DNA of 64,000 bases from CAVZGO01 sp963774935 (GTDB lineage Bacteria > Chloroflexota > Anaerolineae > Anaerolineales > UBA4823). Below, piece by piece: positions 16,951 to 26,663 of this stretch. A program made the position numbers and the translations under genes. Under the pieces are notes generated by a model. The model searched no databases and was not told where the DNA came from. It was given only the letters and a program-made list of their open reading frames with translations. Numbering within the stretch: position 1 is the first letter of the stretch; each line of letters begins with the position of its first letter. The stretch lies in assembly GCA_963774935.1 (NCBI GenBank), contig CAVZGO010000007.1, positions 496,001 to 560,000 on the forward strand, in the 5' to 3' direction.

Positions 16951-17118
16951 GGTTTCATAGTTAATAACACCGCCTGCCTGTAAAAACTGACAGTTTTATA
17001 AATCAATTTTAACGCTGTTATCTGGTCAAAAAAAACCAAAAGTTCCTTACCTTGAATCCACGTATAATATGTTTTCTCGATAGCGGATATTTTTTGGGAT
17101 TGAGGAGAATCAGGCTGG

Positions 17119-17796
17119 ATGGGTTACTGGTTGGTGCGGAATGTAGTTAAGCTGTTAATGTTTCTGATCGCCAGAGTGGAAATTCAAGGAAAAGAAAACC
17201 TTCCCAAGTCGGGAGCATTTGTTGCGACAGCGAACCATATTGGCCGGATTGATGCGTTTCTAACCTATGATATTTTCGACAGGCCGGATGTCATCTTGAT
17301 TATTGCAGAGAAATATCGCAAGGTGTTCTACTGGCGCTGGATGGTTCGATTGGTGAATGGCATCTGGATAGATCGATATAATGCGGATTTTGGAGCACTT
17401 CGGGAGGTCTTACGCCGACTTAAGGCAGGAGGTGTATTAGCGATTGCGCCTGAAGGCACACGCAGCCCTGATGGCACCCTGCAAGAGGCCAGGCAAGGTG
17501 CTGCCTTTCTGGCAGTAAAATCTGGATTGTTGGTGGTTCCAGTGGGCGTGGTTGGCTGTGAAGACCTGGTCGCTAAAGACCGGTTCAAGCGCTTCCGCAA
17601 GCTGGATATTAAAGTGCGTGTCGGTGAACCCTATCACCTCCCAGCGCTGAGCGGGCGGGATCGGGATGCCCAATTAGAAAAAGCGACAGACGAGATCATG
17701 TGTCACATCGCTGCTCTCCTGCCAGAAGATCGTCGTGGCGTTTATTCCAATCACCCACGGTTGGAGCAATTGCTCGCGGCATCGCCAGTGTTATAA
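17119..17796 (+). CDS. plsC: 1-acyl-sn-glycerol-3-phosphate acyltransferase
   Basis: 225-residue membrane-associated acyltransferase that makes phosphatidic acid from lysophosphatidate. The catalytic NHxxxxD motif is ANHIGRIDAF, followed by WIDRYNADFGALREVLRRL and the substrate-binding EGTRSPDG motif, then GAAFLAVKSGLLVVPVGV. The first 20 residues are hydrophobic. GAGGAGAATCAGGCTGG precedes the ATG. A TATAAT at 17063-17068 may be its -10 box, without a clear -35. The next gene starts 7 bp downstream. Confidence 0.93.
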   Translation: MGYWLVRNVVKLLMFLIARVEIQGKENLPKSGAFVATANHIGRIDAFLTYDIFDRPDVILIIAEKYRKVFYWRWMVRLVNGIWIDRYNADFGALREVLRRLKAGGVLAIAPEGTRSPDGTLQEARQGAAFLAVKSGLLVVPVGVVGCEDLVAKDRFKRFRKLDIKVRVGEPYHLPALSGRDRDAQLEKATDEIMCHIAALLPEDRRGVYSNHPRLEQLLAASPVL

Positions 17797-17803
17797 TCTT
17801 TTT

Positions 17804-19093
17804 ATGTCCAAGCGAACCATTGGCTGTCTGGCACTGGTAATCATCATTCTTTGCCTATCGGCTGGATTTGTATATCGCCTGCCGCCGGTTTACGACCGCC
17901 TGGGCTGGCGCGTTGAGTCATTTATAAGCCGCCTGCGTTATGCGATTAACCCGCCAGCGGAGCAGGTATTTCAACCCGGAGGAGAGGTAGGTTCAACACT
18001 GCCTCCTCTAAATCTGCCGACTGCCACAGCGACGTCCCCAGCTACAGCTACAGCCACTGCACCAGGACCAACCCCAACCCCCTCGCCCACTCCAACACCG
18101 ACGTTTACCCCTACCCCTTTACCAGCGCAGGCGATGTTGAATGGCATCACCCATATGTACCAGCGCTATAACAACTGTGGTCCAGCAAATCTGGCTATGG
18201 CGCTTAGCTTTTGGGGGTGGCAAGGTACGCAACAAGACACCGCAGACTATCTTAAACCGAATGCTCGCGATAAAAACGTAATGCCCTACGAGATGGAATC
18301 ATTCGTGGAAGAGCAAACCGACCTGAGTGCGGCGGTACGGGTGGGTGGAGATCTGCAGTTACTGAAAGCATTAATTTCTGCGGGCTACCCGGTGATCGTA
18401 GAAAAAGGGTTCGAGGGTGTGCGTTTTGATGGCTGGATGGGACATTACCAGGTCGTGAATGGTTATGATGATGCCGCCCAGGTTTTATTCGTCCAGGATT
18501 CGTACGATGGCCCAAATCTTGAGATTGCTTATGAGGAAATGCTCAACCGTTGGCGTGCATTCAATTACACTTACATTGTCATTTACCCCCCTGCCCAGGA
18601 AGAACAGGTGATGGCAATCCTTGGCCCTCAGGCAGACTTGAATACGAACTACGAGGCTGCATTGCAACGGGCAACAGAAGAGACATCAAGGCTGTCAGGT
18701 CGAGATTTATTCTTTGCCTGGTTTAACCGCGGCACCAATTTAAATTACCTGCACGATTATCAGGCGGCAGCCACTGCTTATGATGCCGCTTTTGCCAATT
18801 ATCCAACGATACCTGAAAAGGAGCGTCCCTGGAGGATGCTGTGGTACCAGACGGGTCCCTATTTTGCATATTATTACACCGGCAGGTACCAGGATGTGGT
18901 AGACCTGGCGATCTCAACCTTGACGGTGATGAACGAATCAGTTCTGGAAGAGAGCTATTACTGGAGAGGCATGGCAAGGTTAGCACTCGGTGAGACGGAT
19001 TCAGCGATTGCGGATTTTCGTAAGGCCGCTGAGGTGCACCCGGGTTTCCAGCCCGCCCTGGATCAGTTAGCTGCGCTGGGTGTCCAGCCTTAA
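17804..19093 (+). CDS. Membrane-anchored C39-like cysteine peptidase with TPR repeats, copy 1
   Basis: 429 residues. One N-terminal transmembrane helix (TIGCLALVIIILCLSAGFVY), a Thr/Pro-rich linker (about 70-115), a peptidase_C39_2 domain (about 120-300) and C-terminal TPR-like helices (about 300-425: WFNRGTNLNYLHDYQAAATAYD, YYWRGMARLALGETDSAIADF). Catalytic residues look intact: Cys in NNCGPANLAMALSFWGW, His in MGHYQVVNGYDD, acid in VQDSY. It should act outside the membrane, possibly on peptides. ATG at 17804 is preferred over upstream starts inside plsC. A paralog of the same design is at 58864-60186. Target unknown. Confidence 0.85.
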   Translation: MSKRTIGCLALVIIILCLSAGFVYRLPPVYDRLGWRVESFISRLRYAINPPAEQVFQPGGEVGSTLPPLNLPTATATSPATATATAPGPTPTPSPTPTPTFTPTPLPAQAMLNGITHMYQRYNNCGPANLAMALSFWGWQGTQQDTADYLKPNARDKNVMPYEMESFVEEQTDLSAAVRVGGDLQLLKALISAGYPVIVEKGFEGVRFDGWMGHYQVVNGYDDAAQVLFVQDSYDGPNLEIAYEEMLNRWRAFNYTYIVIYPPAQEEQVMAILGPQADLNTNYEAALQRATEETSRLSGRDLFFAWFNRGTNLNYLHDYQAAATAYDAAFANYPTIPEKERPWRMLWYQTGPYFAYYYTGRYQDVVDLAISTLTVMNESVLEESYYWRGMARLALGETDSAIADFRKAAEVHPGFQPALDQLAALGVQP

Positions 19094-19149
19094 AACATGC
19101 TTTAATAGATTGAACTCAGAGAGACAAGCTAAGAGCTGAAGAGGGATTT

Positions 19150-20379
19150 GTGATAAGGTTGCTGCATTTTGCTGATGCTCATATCGACATGGCCAATTAC
19201 GGCAGGCATGATGTAATCACCGGTCTGCCAATGCGGGTGATGGATTTCTTAAAGTCACTGGACCAGATCGTAGATACTGCCATATCGGAAAAGGTTGATT
19301 TAGTTATCTTCTCTGGCGATGCGTATAAGGATCGCAGCCCGGCGCCAACATTTCAGCGCGAATGGGGCAAGCGCATTATGCGCCTCTCTAAAGCTGCGAT
19401 CCCCACACTGTTACTGGTTGGAAACCACGACCTGGCGCCTGCACTGGGCAGGGCACATGCAATGGAAGCGTTTGACACCCTGGATGTACCCCATGTGCGC
19501 GTGATTGATAAACCGTCTTTTATTGCTCCGGGCACTTTCGATAACCTGCCGGTTCAAATCCTGGCGATTCCCTGGATTACGCGATCTGGCTTGATGGCCA
19601 GCCAGGATCTCAGTGCCAGTGATCCTATGCAAGTATTCCAGGAGATCGAACAGCGCCTGACCGAGCTCGTGCAACAGTGGCTGGATCGTGCAGACTCAGA
19701 CATACCGCTGATCCTTGCTGCGCATGCCTCTATACAGGGGGCGGTCTATGGCGGGGAGCGCACGGTAATGTTAGGAACAGATCTGGTATTGCCGGGATCA
19801 TTGGTCAAGGATCCACGTATCGATTATGTCGCTTTGGGACATATCCATAAGGCTCAAAACCTCAATCAAGATGCGCATCCACCGGTTATTTATCCCGGAT
19901 CGATCGAGCGTGTCGATTTTGGTGAGGCAGCTGACGAAAAATACTTTGTCATCGCCGAGGTTGAAAGAGGCTCAACGCGTGTGGAGTGGCGCCAATTGAA
20001 TGAAATTCGCCCCTTTATAGACCGCTTTATACGCCTCGATAGCGATGTAGGTGTGATGGAGGCTCTGAGAGGAGTATTACCGCCTGAGGAGCAGATAAAG
20101 GGGGCAATTGTTCGACTGGTGATCGAATACCCGCGCAACTGGGAATCGTATATCGACGAAGGCGCCCTCCGACAGATGACCGAGAGCGCGTTTGAATTCC
20201 ACCTGGTTAAACGCCAGCAGACCGAAGTACGAGTCAGAATTCCCGGGGACGTGACTGTTGGCAGCCTCACTCCCCTGGAGCTGCTTGATCTCTACTGGCG
20301 TGCAATGCATACTGATCGCGAAGACACAGAACAATTAAATGCACTTGCTGCCCAAATTATCCAGAAAACCAATAATTGA
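19150..20379 (+). CDS. sbcD: SbcD/Mre11-type DNA repair metallophosphoesterase
   Basis: 409 residues. Metal-binding motifs of the calcineurin-like phosphoesterase fold are present: HFADAHID (Asp9, His11), FSGDAYKD, LLVGNHD, and ALGHIHKAQ, with LAAHASI between. The capping C-terminal region is about 150 residues. In family members this nuclease works with the ATPase SbcC to process DNA ends and hairpins, but no sbcC lies next to it. Translation starts at GTG 19150-19152, preceded by GAGGG. The next gene starts 16 bp downstream. Confidence 0.87.
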   Translation: MIRLLHFADAHIDMANYGRHDVITGLPMRVMDFLKSLDQIVDTAISEKVDLVIFSGDAYKDRSPAPTFQREWGKRIMRLSKAAIPTLLLVGNHDLAPALGRAHAMEAFDTLDVPHVRVIDKPSFIAPGTFDNLPVQILAIPWITRSGLMASQDLSASDPMQVFQEIEQRLTELVQQWLDRADSDIPLILAAHASIQGAVYGGERTVMLGTDLVLPGSLVKDPRIDYVALGHIHKAQNLNQDAHPPVIYPGSIERVDFGEAADEKYFVIAEVERGSTRVEWRQLNEIRPFIDRFIRLDSDVGVMEALRGVLPPEEQIKGAIVRLVIEYPRNWESYIDEGALRQMTESAFEFHLVKRQQTEVRVRIPGDVTVGSLTPLELLDLYWRAMHTDREDTEQLNALAAQIIQKTNN

Positions 20380-20395
20380 GACCGGAGGATACCCC

Positions 20396-21064
20396 ATGTT
20401 TGTCAATGATTTCATGACCAAAAACCCAATCACGATCTTGCCGGACGACAATCTGCCCCAGGCGATACACATCTCGCGCAAGAGTAAGATCCGCCATCTG
20501 CCCGTCGTAGATGATAACGGGAAGCTGGTAGGGATCGTTGTGGAGAAGGACCTGCTCTCCAACCAACCTTCGCCCGCCACTACACTCAGCGTCTTCGAGG
20601 TTTATTCTCTCTTGGAGAGCCTGCGCGTTCGCCAGATCATGAGCAAGCCTGTGATTACCGTGACAGGTGATTGTCCAATTGAGGAAGCTGCGCGTATCAT
20701 GGTTGACAATAAAATCAGTTGCTTGCCGGTCATGGATGGTGACCAGCTGGTGGGAATCATCACTGAGACGGATGTATTCTGCGTCCTGGTTGAATTGTTA
20801 GGTGGGCACGAGGAGAGCTTCCGCTTTACGTTGCGTGTGCCAGATGAGGTGGGGAGGCTTTCGGCTATTACAAACGCCATTGCAAATGCAGGCGGGAATA
20901 TCGTTGCGGTCACCGGCAGACCATTCTCCGAAGAACATGACGAGGTTATGATCAAAGAAACTGGAGCGGACCCAACGGTGTTGAAGGAAGCCATCCAGGA
21001 CTTAAATGTCGAAATCCGGGATATGCGCTCTTCTTATCGCTATCAGCCAAGGTTATTCGGTTAG
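20396..21064 (+). CDS. CBS-domain pair plus ACT domain protein (AcuB-like)
   Basis: 222-residue cytosolic sensor. CBS domain 1 starts VNDFMTKNPITILPDDNLPQ, CBS domain 2 starts VRQIMSKPVITVTGDCPIEE, with ISCLPVMDGDQLVGIITETDVF, and the last 80 residues are an ACT domain (FRFTLRVPDEVGRLSAITNAI, GGNIVAVTG). Proteins of this layout, such as AcuB, bind adenine nucleotides and small ligands; the regulated target is not evident. ATG at 20396 with CGGAGG upstream is chosen over earlier starts that overlap sbcD. Confidence 0.88.
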   Translation: MFVNDFMTKNPITILPDDNLPQAIHISRKSKIRHLPVVDDNGKLVGIVVEKDLLSNQPSPATTLSVFEVYSLLESLRVRQIMSKPVITVTGDCPIEEAARIMVDNKISCLPVMDGDQLVGIITETDVFCVLVELLGGHEESFRFTLRVPDEVGRLSAITNAIANAGGNIVAVTGRPFSEEHDEVMIKETGADPTVLKEAIQDLNVEIRDMRSSYRYQPRLFG

Positions 21065-21073
21065 GGCTGGCAG

Positions 21074-21520
21074 ATGGACACCAAAGAACAGCTTGAAGCT
21101 GCGCTGAAGACTGCCATGAAGTCTGGAGACGATCTGCGGAAACGCACACTCAGGATGGCACTTTCATCTATCAGGTTTATCGAGATTGAAAAAGGGAAGC
21201 CACTGGATGAAATCCAGGTACAGGCGGTTCTTCAGAAGGAAGTTAAGAGCCGCCAGGAGACCATTGCTGAGGCGCAGCGCGCCAACCGTCCCGATTTGGA
21301 AGTCGCAACCCGAGATGAAATTACTGTGCTGGAAGCATTCATGCCGAAGCAGCTACTCCCTGATGAGCTGGAGGCGCTTGCGCGCCAGGCAATCGATGAA
21401 GTTGAAGCAACAACACCTGCGGATATGGGCAAGGTTATGAAGACTCTCATGCCACGTTTGCAAGGTCGAGCGACAGGCGATCAAGCCTCTGCTGTTGTGC
21501 GCAAATTATTGGCAGGCTAG
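21074..21520 (+). CDS. yqeY: GatB/YqeY domain protein
   Basis: 148 residues, full length for YqeY. Characteristic segments: LEAALKTAMKSGDDLRKRTLRM, QAVLQKEVKSRQETIAEA, TVLEAFMPKQLLPDELEAL and MGKVMKTLMPRLQGRATG. It resembles the C-terminal tRNA-binding domain of the GatB amidotransferase subunit, but a role in tRNA handling is only presumed. It starts 9 bp after the CBS-ACT gene in an apparent operon. Confidence 0.93.
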   Translation: MDTKEQLEAALKTAMKSGDDLRKRTLRMALSSIRFIEIEKGKPLDEIQVQAVLQKEVKSRQETIAEAQRANRPDLEVATRDEITVLEAFMPKQLLPDELEALARQAIDEVEATTPADMGKVMKTLMPRLQGRATGDQASAVVRKLLAG

Positions 21521-21617
21521 AGTTATTTGTCTTTACACAAACGCTCAGGTAGGGTTTTGGGTAGAGCCGGACAGGCAGCATGAGAAGTCGTAATGTCCAG
21601 TTATCAGCGCGGCATAA

Positions 21618-23759
21618 GTGGTATTATGCTTTGCTGCTGTGTTGGTGGCTTTACTGTCGTGGGTGGCGTTAATGCTACCTCTCCGCGATCAGTTACGCCC
21701 GAGCGCTCCGGTTGTCGGAGATGTGGCTGACCAGGACTACTCGGCTTCCAGGAACATCAGTTTCACCAGCCTTGTGCTTACCGAACAAAAGCAAACAGAG
21801 GTTGAACGAAGTGTATCAGCTATCTACACGCCTCCGGATCCGAACGTGGCGCGCCGCAGCTCCGAACGATTGCGTGCTGCTCTGGCTTTTATCGACAGTG
21901 TGCGCGCGGATGGATACTCATCGGAGCAGCAGAAAAGAGAAGATCTGACTGCCCTGGACGAGGTCAGCCTGAGGCCAGAAGCTCAGGCAACGATTTTATC
22001 TCTGGCGGATTCGCGCTGGCAGGCGGTTGAGCAAGGATCCTCTCTGGCATTGGAACGCGCCATGGGAGGCTCGATTCGCGCAGAGACACTTGAGGAATCA
22101 CGCCAGCGCGTTCCCAGCCTGGTCAGTTTCTCTTTATCAGAAGCAGAAGCGGATGTGGCGGCAGAGCTCGTGGCAGCATTTGTGCAGCCGAACAGCTTTT
22201 TCGATGAGGCAGCGACCCAAAAGGCTCGCCAGGCGGCGCGTTCAACTGTTTCGCCGGTGACGCGCAGCTATGCTTCGGGACAGACTGTCGTCAGCCGAGG
22301 TCAGGTACTCAACGCCGCAGACGTAGAAGCTTTGCAGGAATTGGGTTTGATTGCTACGCCATTGCGATGGGAGGATCTGCTCGGCGCGGCGTCTCTGGCG
22401 GTTTTGATGGTTGCCTTTATCGCATTATATCTGATTCGCGATCAGACTTTGCTCGGCAAACCTCGTCGCCTGACCTTATTGGCCTGTTTATTTCTGGTGT
22501 ACCTGATCAGTGTGCGGTTAATCATTCCGTTTCATACCCTGATTCCTTATGCATTTCCTTTGAGCGCTTTTGGTTTAACAGTGGTAGCTTTATTTGGCTC
22601 GCAATTCGCTATGGTAACCGCCTTGCCGCTGGCGATCATGGCTGCGTACGCGCTGCCGAACGCTCTCGACTTAACCATGTTTTATTTGATTGGCGGCTTG
22701 ATGGGCATCCTGGCTTTAGGCAGAGGCCAGCGGGTGTCCTTATTCTTCTGGGCTGGCGCTACTGTTGCTGCTACCGGCGCTCTTGTGATTTTGGCCTACC
22801 GACTAATCATAACGGGTACGGATTGGCTCGGGGTTTTAACTCTGATGGGGGTATCCGTATTCAATGGTTTGGCAACCGCCAGCCTGACTATTTTGTCGCA
22901 ATTTTTGCTGTCTCAATTGCTAGGAATGACTACCCCCATGCAGCTCATGGAGCTCACGCGTCCAGACCATCCACTGATGCAAAAGATACTTCGCCAGGCT
23001 CCGGGAACTTATCAACACAGCCTGCAGGTGGCTAATCTTGCAGAGCAAGCGGCTGAGCGAATTGGGGCAGATCCGCTGCTTACACGAGTCGGCGCACTTT
23101 ACCATGATGCCGGTAAATCCGTTACACCGGCTTATTTCATAGAAAATCAACCGGTAGGCGGGTTAAATCCGCATCAAGATCTGGATCCCCTCGCCAGCGC
23201 GCAAATGATCATCAGCCATGTGCCCAATGGTCTCGAAATAGCTCGTAAACACCGCCTGCCGAGACGGGTAATGGAGTTTATCTCAGAGCATCATGGCACC
23301 TCTCTGGCACGTTATCAATATGTCAACGCTGTTAAGGCTTGCGGCGGAGATGAAGACCTGGTGGATGCTGAACTATTCAGATATCCTGGTCCACGTCCCC
23401 AAAGCCGGGAGACAGCCATCCTGATGTTGGCGGATGGCAGCGAAGCCCGCGTTCGAGCTGAAAAGCCGCAGGACGAAGAAGGATTACGCCAGGTGGTTAA
23501 GGCAGTTTTCGATGAACGAATTGATTCAGGTCAGCTCGATGATACTCATTTGACAATGCAAGATCTGAGCGGTATCCTCGAATCCTTTGTGGCGACCTTG
23601 CGAGGCATGTATCATCCGCGCATTGTGTATCCACAATTGGAGAAAGCCGCGAATTTAGATATCATCACACGCCCCTCCCAGCCAGCACTAACTCGCAAGG
23701 CCTCTGACAAGGAGAGCCAACCCGACATTCAATCTACCTCCTCCCAAACAACGCCATGA
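21618..23759 (+). CDS. 7TM-HD phosphohydrolase (PgpH-like c-di-AMP phosphodiesterase), N-terminus uncertain
   Basis: About 715 residues. An N-terminal helix is followed by an extracellular 7TMR-HDED domain (about 40-260), a block of about seven transmembrane helices (about 265-460), and a cytosolic HD domain with PGTYQHSLQVANLAEQAAER, ALYHDAGK, ISHVPNGLEIARKH and SEHHGTSLARYQY. Family members such as Listeria PgpH hydrolyse c-di-AMP. The GTG start at 21618 follows an in-frame stop and has no RBS. Removing one T in 21627-21630 would join ATG 21593 (MSSYQRGISGIML) to AAVLVALLSWV, which looks like the real N-terminus. The stop overlaps the ybeY start (ATGA). Confidence 0.87.
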   Translation: MVLCFAAVLVALLSWVALMLPLRDQLRPSAPVVGDVADQDYSASRNISFTSLVLTEQKQTEVERSVSAIYTPPDPNVARRSSERLRAALAFIDSVRADGYSSEQQKREDLTALDEVSLRPEAQATILSLADSRWQAVEQGSSLALERAMGGSIRAETLEESRQRVPSLVSFSLSEAEADVAAELVAAFVQPNSFFDEAATQKARQAARSTVSPVTRSYASGQTVVSRGQVLNAADVEALQELGLIATPLRWEDLLGAASLAVLMVAFIALYLIRDQTLLGKPRRLTLLACLFLVYLISVRLIIPFHTLIPYAFPLSAFGLTVVALFGSQFAMVTALPLAIMAAYALPNALDLTMFYLIGGLMGILALGRGQRVSLFFWAGATVAATGALVILAYRLIITGTDWLGVLTLMGVSVFNGLATASLTILSQFLLSQLLGMTTPMQLMELTRPDHPLMQKILRQAPGTYQHSLQVANLAEQAAERIGADPLLTRVGALYHDAGKSVTPAYFIENQPVGGLNPHQDLDPLASAQMIISHVPNGLEIARKHRLPRRVMEFISEHHGTSLARYQYVNAVKACGGDEDLVDAELFRYPGPRPQSRETAILMLADGSEARVRAEKPQDEEGLRQVVKAVFDERIDSGQLDDTHLTMQDLSGILESFVATLRGMYHPRIVYPQLEKAANLDIITRPSQPALTRKASDKESQPDIQSTSSQTTP

Positions 23760-24223
23760 TCAGTATACAAATTTCCGACAACCTTCTTGATGCACATGGT
23801 CTTGCTCCTGTAAAGCCAGAGATAATTGAAAATGCTGCATGGGAAACCCTGAAGCACCAACAGCCAGCCGGCGAGGTCGATCTGACGATCGTGCTTACGG
23901 ATGACAACCAGTTGAAAGAGCTCAACCGGGAGTTTATGGAAATTGATGCACCGACGGATGTTCTTTCTTTTCCATCGGGTGAGCTGGATCTAGACAGCGG
24001 CAACCTGTACCTGGGCGATGTGATTGTTTCTTATCCGCGGGCACTGGAACAGGCGCAGGCTGCCGGTCACCAGGTGGATGCTGAACTGGAGCTGTTGACC
24101 GTGCATGGCGTATTGCACTTGCTGGGCTATGATCACGCTGATGAAGAGGATAAGGCGCGCATGTGGTCTGCCCAGGATGAGATCCTTGCACTTCTGTCTG
24201 CACGCCGTGCTCAGATCGGTTGA
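23756..24223 (+). CDS. ybeY: Endoribonuclease YbeY (rRNA maturation factor)
   Basis: 155-residue zinc metalloprotein involved in 16S rRNA 3' maturation and ribosome quality control. The metal-binding motif HGVLHLLGYDHADEED (three His) is intact, and VLTDDNQLKELNREF plus TDVLSFPS and LGDVIVSYPRA are typical. It is translationally coupled to the upstream 7TM-HD gene through an ATGA overlap, an arrangement common in Gram-positive-type genomes. Confidence 0.96.
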   Translation: MISIQISDNLLDAHGLAPVKPEIIENAAWETLKHQQPAGEVDLTIVLTDDNQLKELNREFMEIDAPTDVLSFPSGELDLDSGNLYLGDVIVSYPRALEQAQAAGHQVDAELELLTVHGVLHLLGYDHADEEDKARMWSAQDEILALLSARRAQIG

Positions 24224-24255
24224 AATTGCGATTCTGGTTACTATGATGAGGCATT

Positions 24256-25104
24256 ATGACTGAATATCCTTTTCGATTTGGTACCGTTGGCTCTCCGATA
24301 TCTACACCCAAAAAGCCCGGAGGCAGTATCGGCGCCGTTCAGCGTTTATCTGAGCTGGGTCTCAGCGCATTTGAGCTGGGTTGGGTGCAGTCGGTGCGTG
24401 TCTCTGAAGAGACTTGTCTGCAAATTCGACAAACCGCCTCAGCGCAGGATGTGCTGCTCAGCGTGCATGCGCCTTATTTTATTAATCTGAATGCTGATGA
24501 AGAAGAATGGCCAAAGTCGCGCAAGCGTTTGATGGATGCAGCTCATTACGGAAATTTGGCCGGCGCTACCGATATCATATTTCACCCTGGCTCCTATTTT
24601 GGCAAGCCACCGGAGGAAGTGCTTCCGCTAGCTGTCCCTCGCCTGGCTGAATGTGTAGCAGAGCTTCGTTCAAGTGGAAATCCTGTCATCCTGCGCCCCG
24701 AAACGATGGGGAAGATAGCGATGCTGGGCTCGATTGAAGACACACTGGTGATGAGCCGGGAGATTCCTGGCGTTGAGCCATGCATAGATTTCGCCCATCT
24801 GCACGCCCGCAATGGCGATGGCTCGATGAATACCTATGAAGAGTGGGCTCGTTTGTTAGAGCTGGTAGGCAAATCCTTAGGCTCGGATGCAATGAGGCGG
24901 CTTCACATTCATCTTTCGGGTATCGAGTATGGGCTTAAGGGAGAGAAAGAGCATCTGCCTTTACAGCAATCTGATCTGGACCTTGCGGCGCTTTTCCGCG
25001 CCCTGGCTGAATTTGAAGCAGGGGGGCGCATCTTGTGTGAAAGCCCGGCAATGGAAGACGATGCCCTCTACATGAAAGCGCTTTGGGCAGAAATAGCAGG
25101 ATAA
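24256..25104 (+). CDS. nfo: Endonuclease IV-like TIM-barrel AP endonuclease
   Basis: 282 residues, AP endonuclease family 2. Metal ligands of the TIM barrel are recognisable: LLSVHAPYFINL, DIIFHPGSYF, VILRPETMGK, CIDFAHLHAR, RLHIHLSGIEYG and ILCESPAM. The normal role is incision at abasic sites in base-excision repair. The next gene is a uracil-DNA glycosylase, which makes such sites, so the two form a short repair unit. The symbol is by family; it is shorter and more divergent than E. coli Nfo, so a sugar isomerase-like role cannot be fully excluded. Confidence 0.8.
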   Translation: MTEYPFRFGTVGSPISTPKKPGGSIGAVQRLSELGLSAFELGWVQSVRVSEETCLQIRQTASAQDVLLSVHAPYFINLNADEEEWPKSRKRLMDAAHYGNLAGATDIIFHPGSYFGKPPEEVLPLAVPRLAECVAELRSSGNPVILRPETMGKIAMLGSIEDTLVMSREIPGVEPCIDFAHLHARNGDGSMNTYEEWARLLELVGKSLGSDAMRRLHIHLSGIEYGLKGEKEHLPLQQSDLDLAALFRALAEFEAGGRILCESPAMEDDALYMKALWAEIAG

Positions 25105-25118
25105 GCGATTTCCGAAGC

Positions 25119-25748
25119 ATGAGCGCTGACGAAAACCTCCTTGCACGCCAGCAATCGCTGGCTGGATTGCACGAGATGCTGCATTCTTGCCGTTTGTGTC
25201 TGGATGCCGGTTATGATATCTTCCCACGGGCGATCTTCTCCGGACAGGTAGGAGCCAGCATGATGATTATTGGTCAGGCACCGGGGATTACTGAAAAAGA
25301 AGCCGGTCGACCTTTCAACGCGGGAAGTGGAAAGCGTTTATTTGGCTGGCTGGCTCAGGCGGGCATTGATGAAACCTGGTTTCGTTCCAGCCAGTATATG
25401 ACCGCGGTGACAAAATGCTATCCCGGTCGTTCTGCGGGTGCAAGCGGCGACCGGGTACCCTCTCGCGCCGAGCAGCAGCTGTGCCGTGGCTATCTGGATC
25501 AGGAGCTCGCTTTGGTTGATCCTATCATGGTGATGCCCGTTGGGAGGCTGGCAATAAGCCTTTTTTATGCGCCAGGGTTTATTCTAGAAGATGTGATTGG
25601 CAGTGAAAAACAGCTGGATGGGCGCTGGATCATTCCATTGCCACATCCCTCAGGGGCAAGCCGCTGGCACCAAACTGAAGAAAATCGTGCCCGAGTACGC
25701 CAGGCAATAGAGCTGATCCATAAGCGGTACAGGCTGTTGCCTGGATAG
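25119..25748 (+). CDS. Uracil-DNA glycosylase, family 4-like with Fe-S cysteines
   Basis: 209 residues. The motif GQAPGITEKEAGRPFNAGSG matches the uracil-binding motif of Fe-S uracil-DNA glycosylases (GxAPGxxE...GRPF), and LPHPSGASRWH is the C-terminal catalytic motif. Four cysteines, CRLC near the N-terminus, Cys in VTKCYPGR and Cys in QQLCRGYL, fit a [4Fe-4S] cluster. ATG at 25119 is used since it avoids overlapping the upstream gene, though its RBS is weak. Function in uracil removal is by family. Confidence 0.85.
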   Translation: MSADENLLARQQSLAGLHEMLHSCRLCLDAGYDIFPRAIFSGQVGASMMIIGQAPGITEKEAGRPFNAGSGKRLFGWLAQAGIDETWFRSSQYMTAVTKCYPGRSAGASGDRVPSRAEQQLCRGYLDQELALVDPIMVMPVGRLAISLFYAPGFILEDVIGSEKQLDGRWIIPLPHPSGASRWHQTEENRARVRQAIELIHKRYRLLPG

Positions 25749-25750
25749 GG

Positions 25751-26663
25751 TTAAGGATAAATCTCGATTTGGGACTGGCTGCGGCGTTCAGCCAAATAGT
25801 TTACCAGGGCTTGCTCTTGGAGCTGCATAAGAGCCTGGGGATCTAATGCTCTTTGTGGGTCACGCTCGATTACCTGCAAAATATGAAAACCTACCTCAGT
25901 CTGGATTACTGAGCTGATTTCACCAGGCTGCAGGTCAAAAACAGTCTCAAGCTCGGGGTGAAGCAGGTACCCGCGCGGAAACCACCCGAGATCACCTCCG
26001 CCTAGCGGGTCTGCCTGGCGTGCTAACTCGGCGAAATCTGCACCACTTTGCAGCTGCGCCTGGGTTTGGGCAGCCTGGGTGGCATCCTTGAACAGGATTT
26101 GTCTGGCATGGACTTGTTCGGCAGATGTGGGCACGGAGGTCACAATCCTGTCCCGCATCATAGCTGCCAGTGCGCCTCGTTTTAATGCAGTGCGAAAAGT
26201 TTCAGGCGTATACCCGTTGGCAGCCATCCAGTTATCCAGAAGCTCCTGACCACCCATCTCGAGAGCCAGCGTATCGTATCGCTTTTGTAGAGCAGCCTCA
26301 TCCATAGAAAATCCATTGTCGATGGCGTCCTGAGCGAGTAGCTCCTGGTTGATCAGCTCATCCATTACCCGTTGTTTCTCCGCCTCATCGGGTTCGTGAC
26401 CGGCAGCTGCCTCGAAGCGCCCCAACTCCGCCTGATATTCAGCCTGGGTGATTCCTGTTTCATTTACCTTGATTGCCAGCGGTTCAGAAGTAGCTGTGGG
26501 CAACGCGGATGTTGAGGTTGTCAACCGTGCCGGTCGTAAGTGTTGGGGAAGGAGTCAGGTTGCTGTCAGTCTGGGTAACACCTGACTGGCATGCAGCCAG
26601 GAGCAGCATTAACCCAGTGAGCAGGAAGAAAAACTTCACTTTGTGGAGAGATGCCAAACGCAT
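25751..26663 (-). CDS. PpiC-type peptidyl-prolyl isomerase lipoprotein (frameshifted near 26515-26530)
   Basis: PrsA/SurA-like foldase outside the membrane. From ATG 26661-26663 the frame gives a lipoprotein signal with lipobox LLAAC and a Thr/Pro linker (SPTLTTGT), then runs out of frame. One base later the frame resumes with TSTSALPTATSEP and continues into a SurA_N-like helical region (ITQAEYQAELGRFEAAAG, VMDELINQELLAQDA) and a parvulin domain (VHARQILFKD, GADFAELARQADPLGGGDLGWFPRG, GEISSVIQTEVGFHILQV). Removing one base restores 303 residues. Read uncorrected, the protein (to 26524) would lack its export signal. Convergent with the glycosylase gene. Confidence 0.85.
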
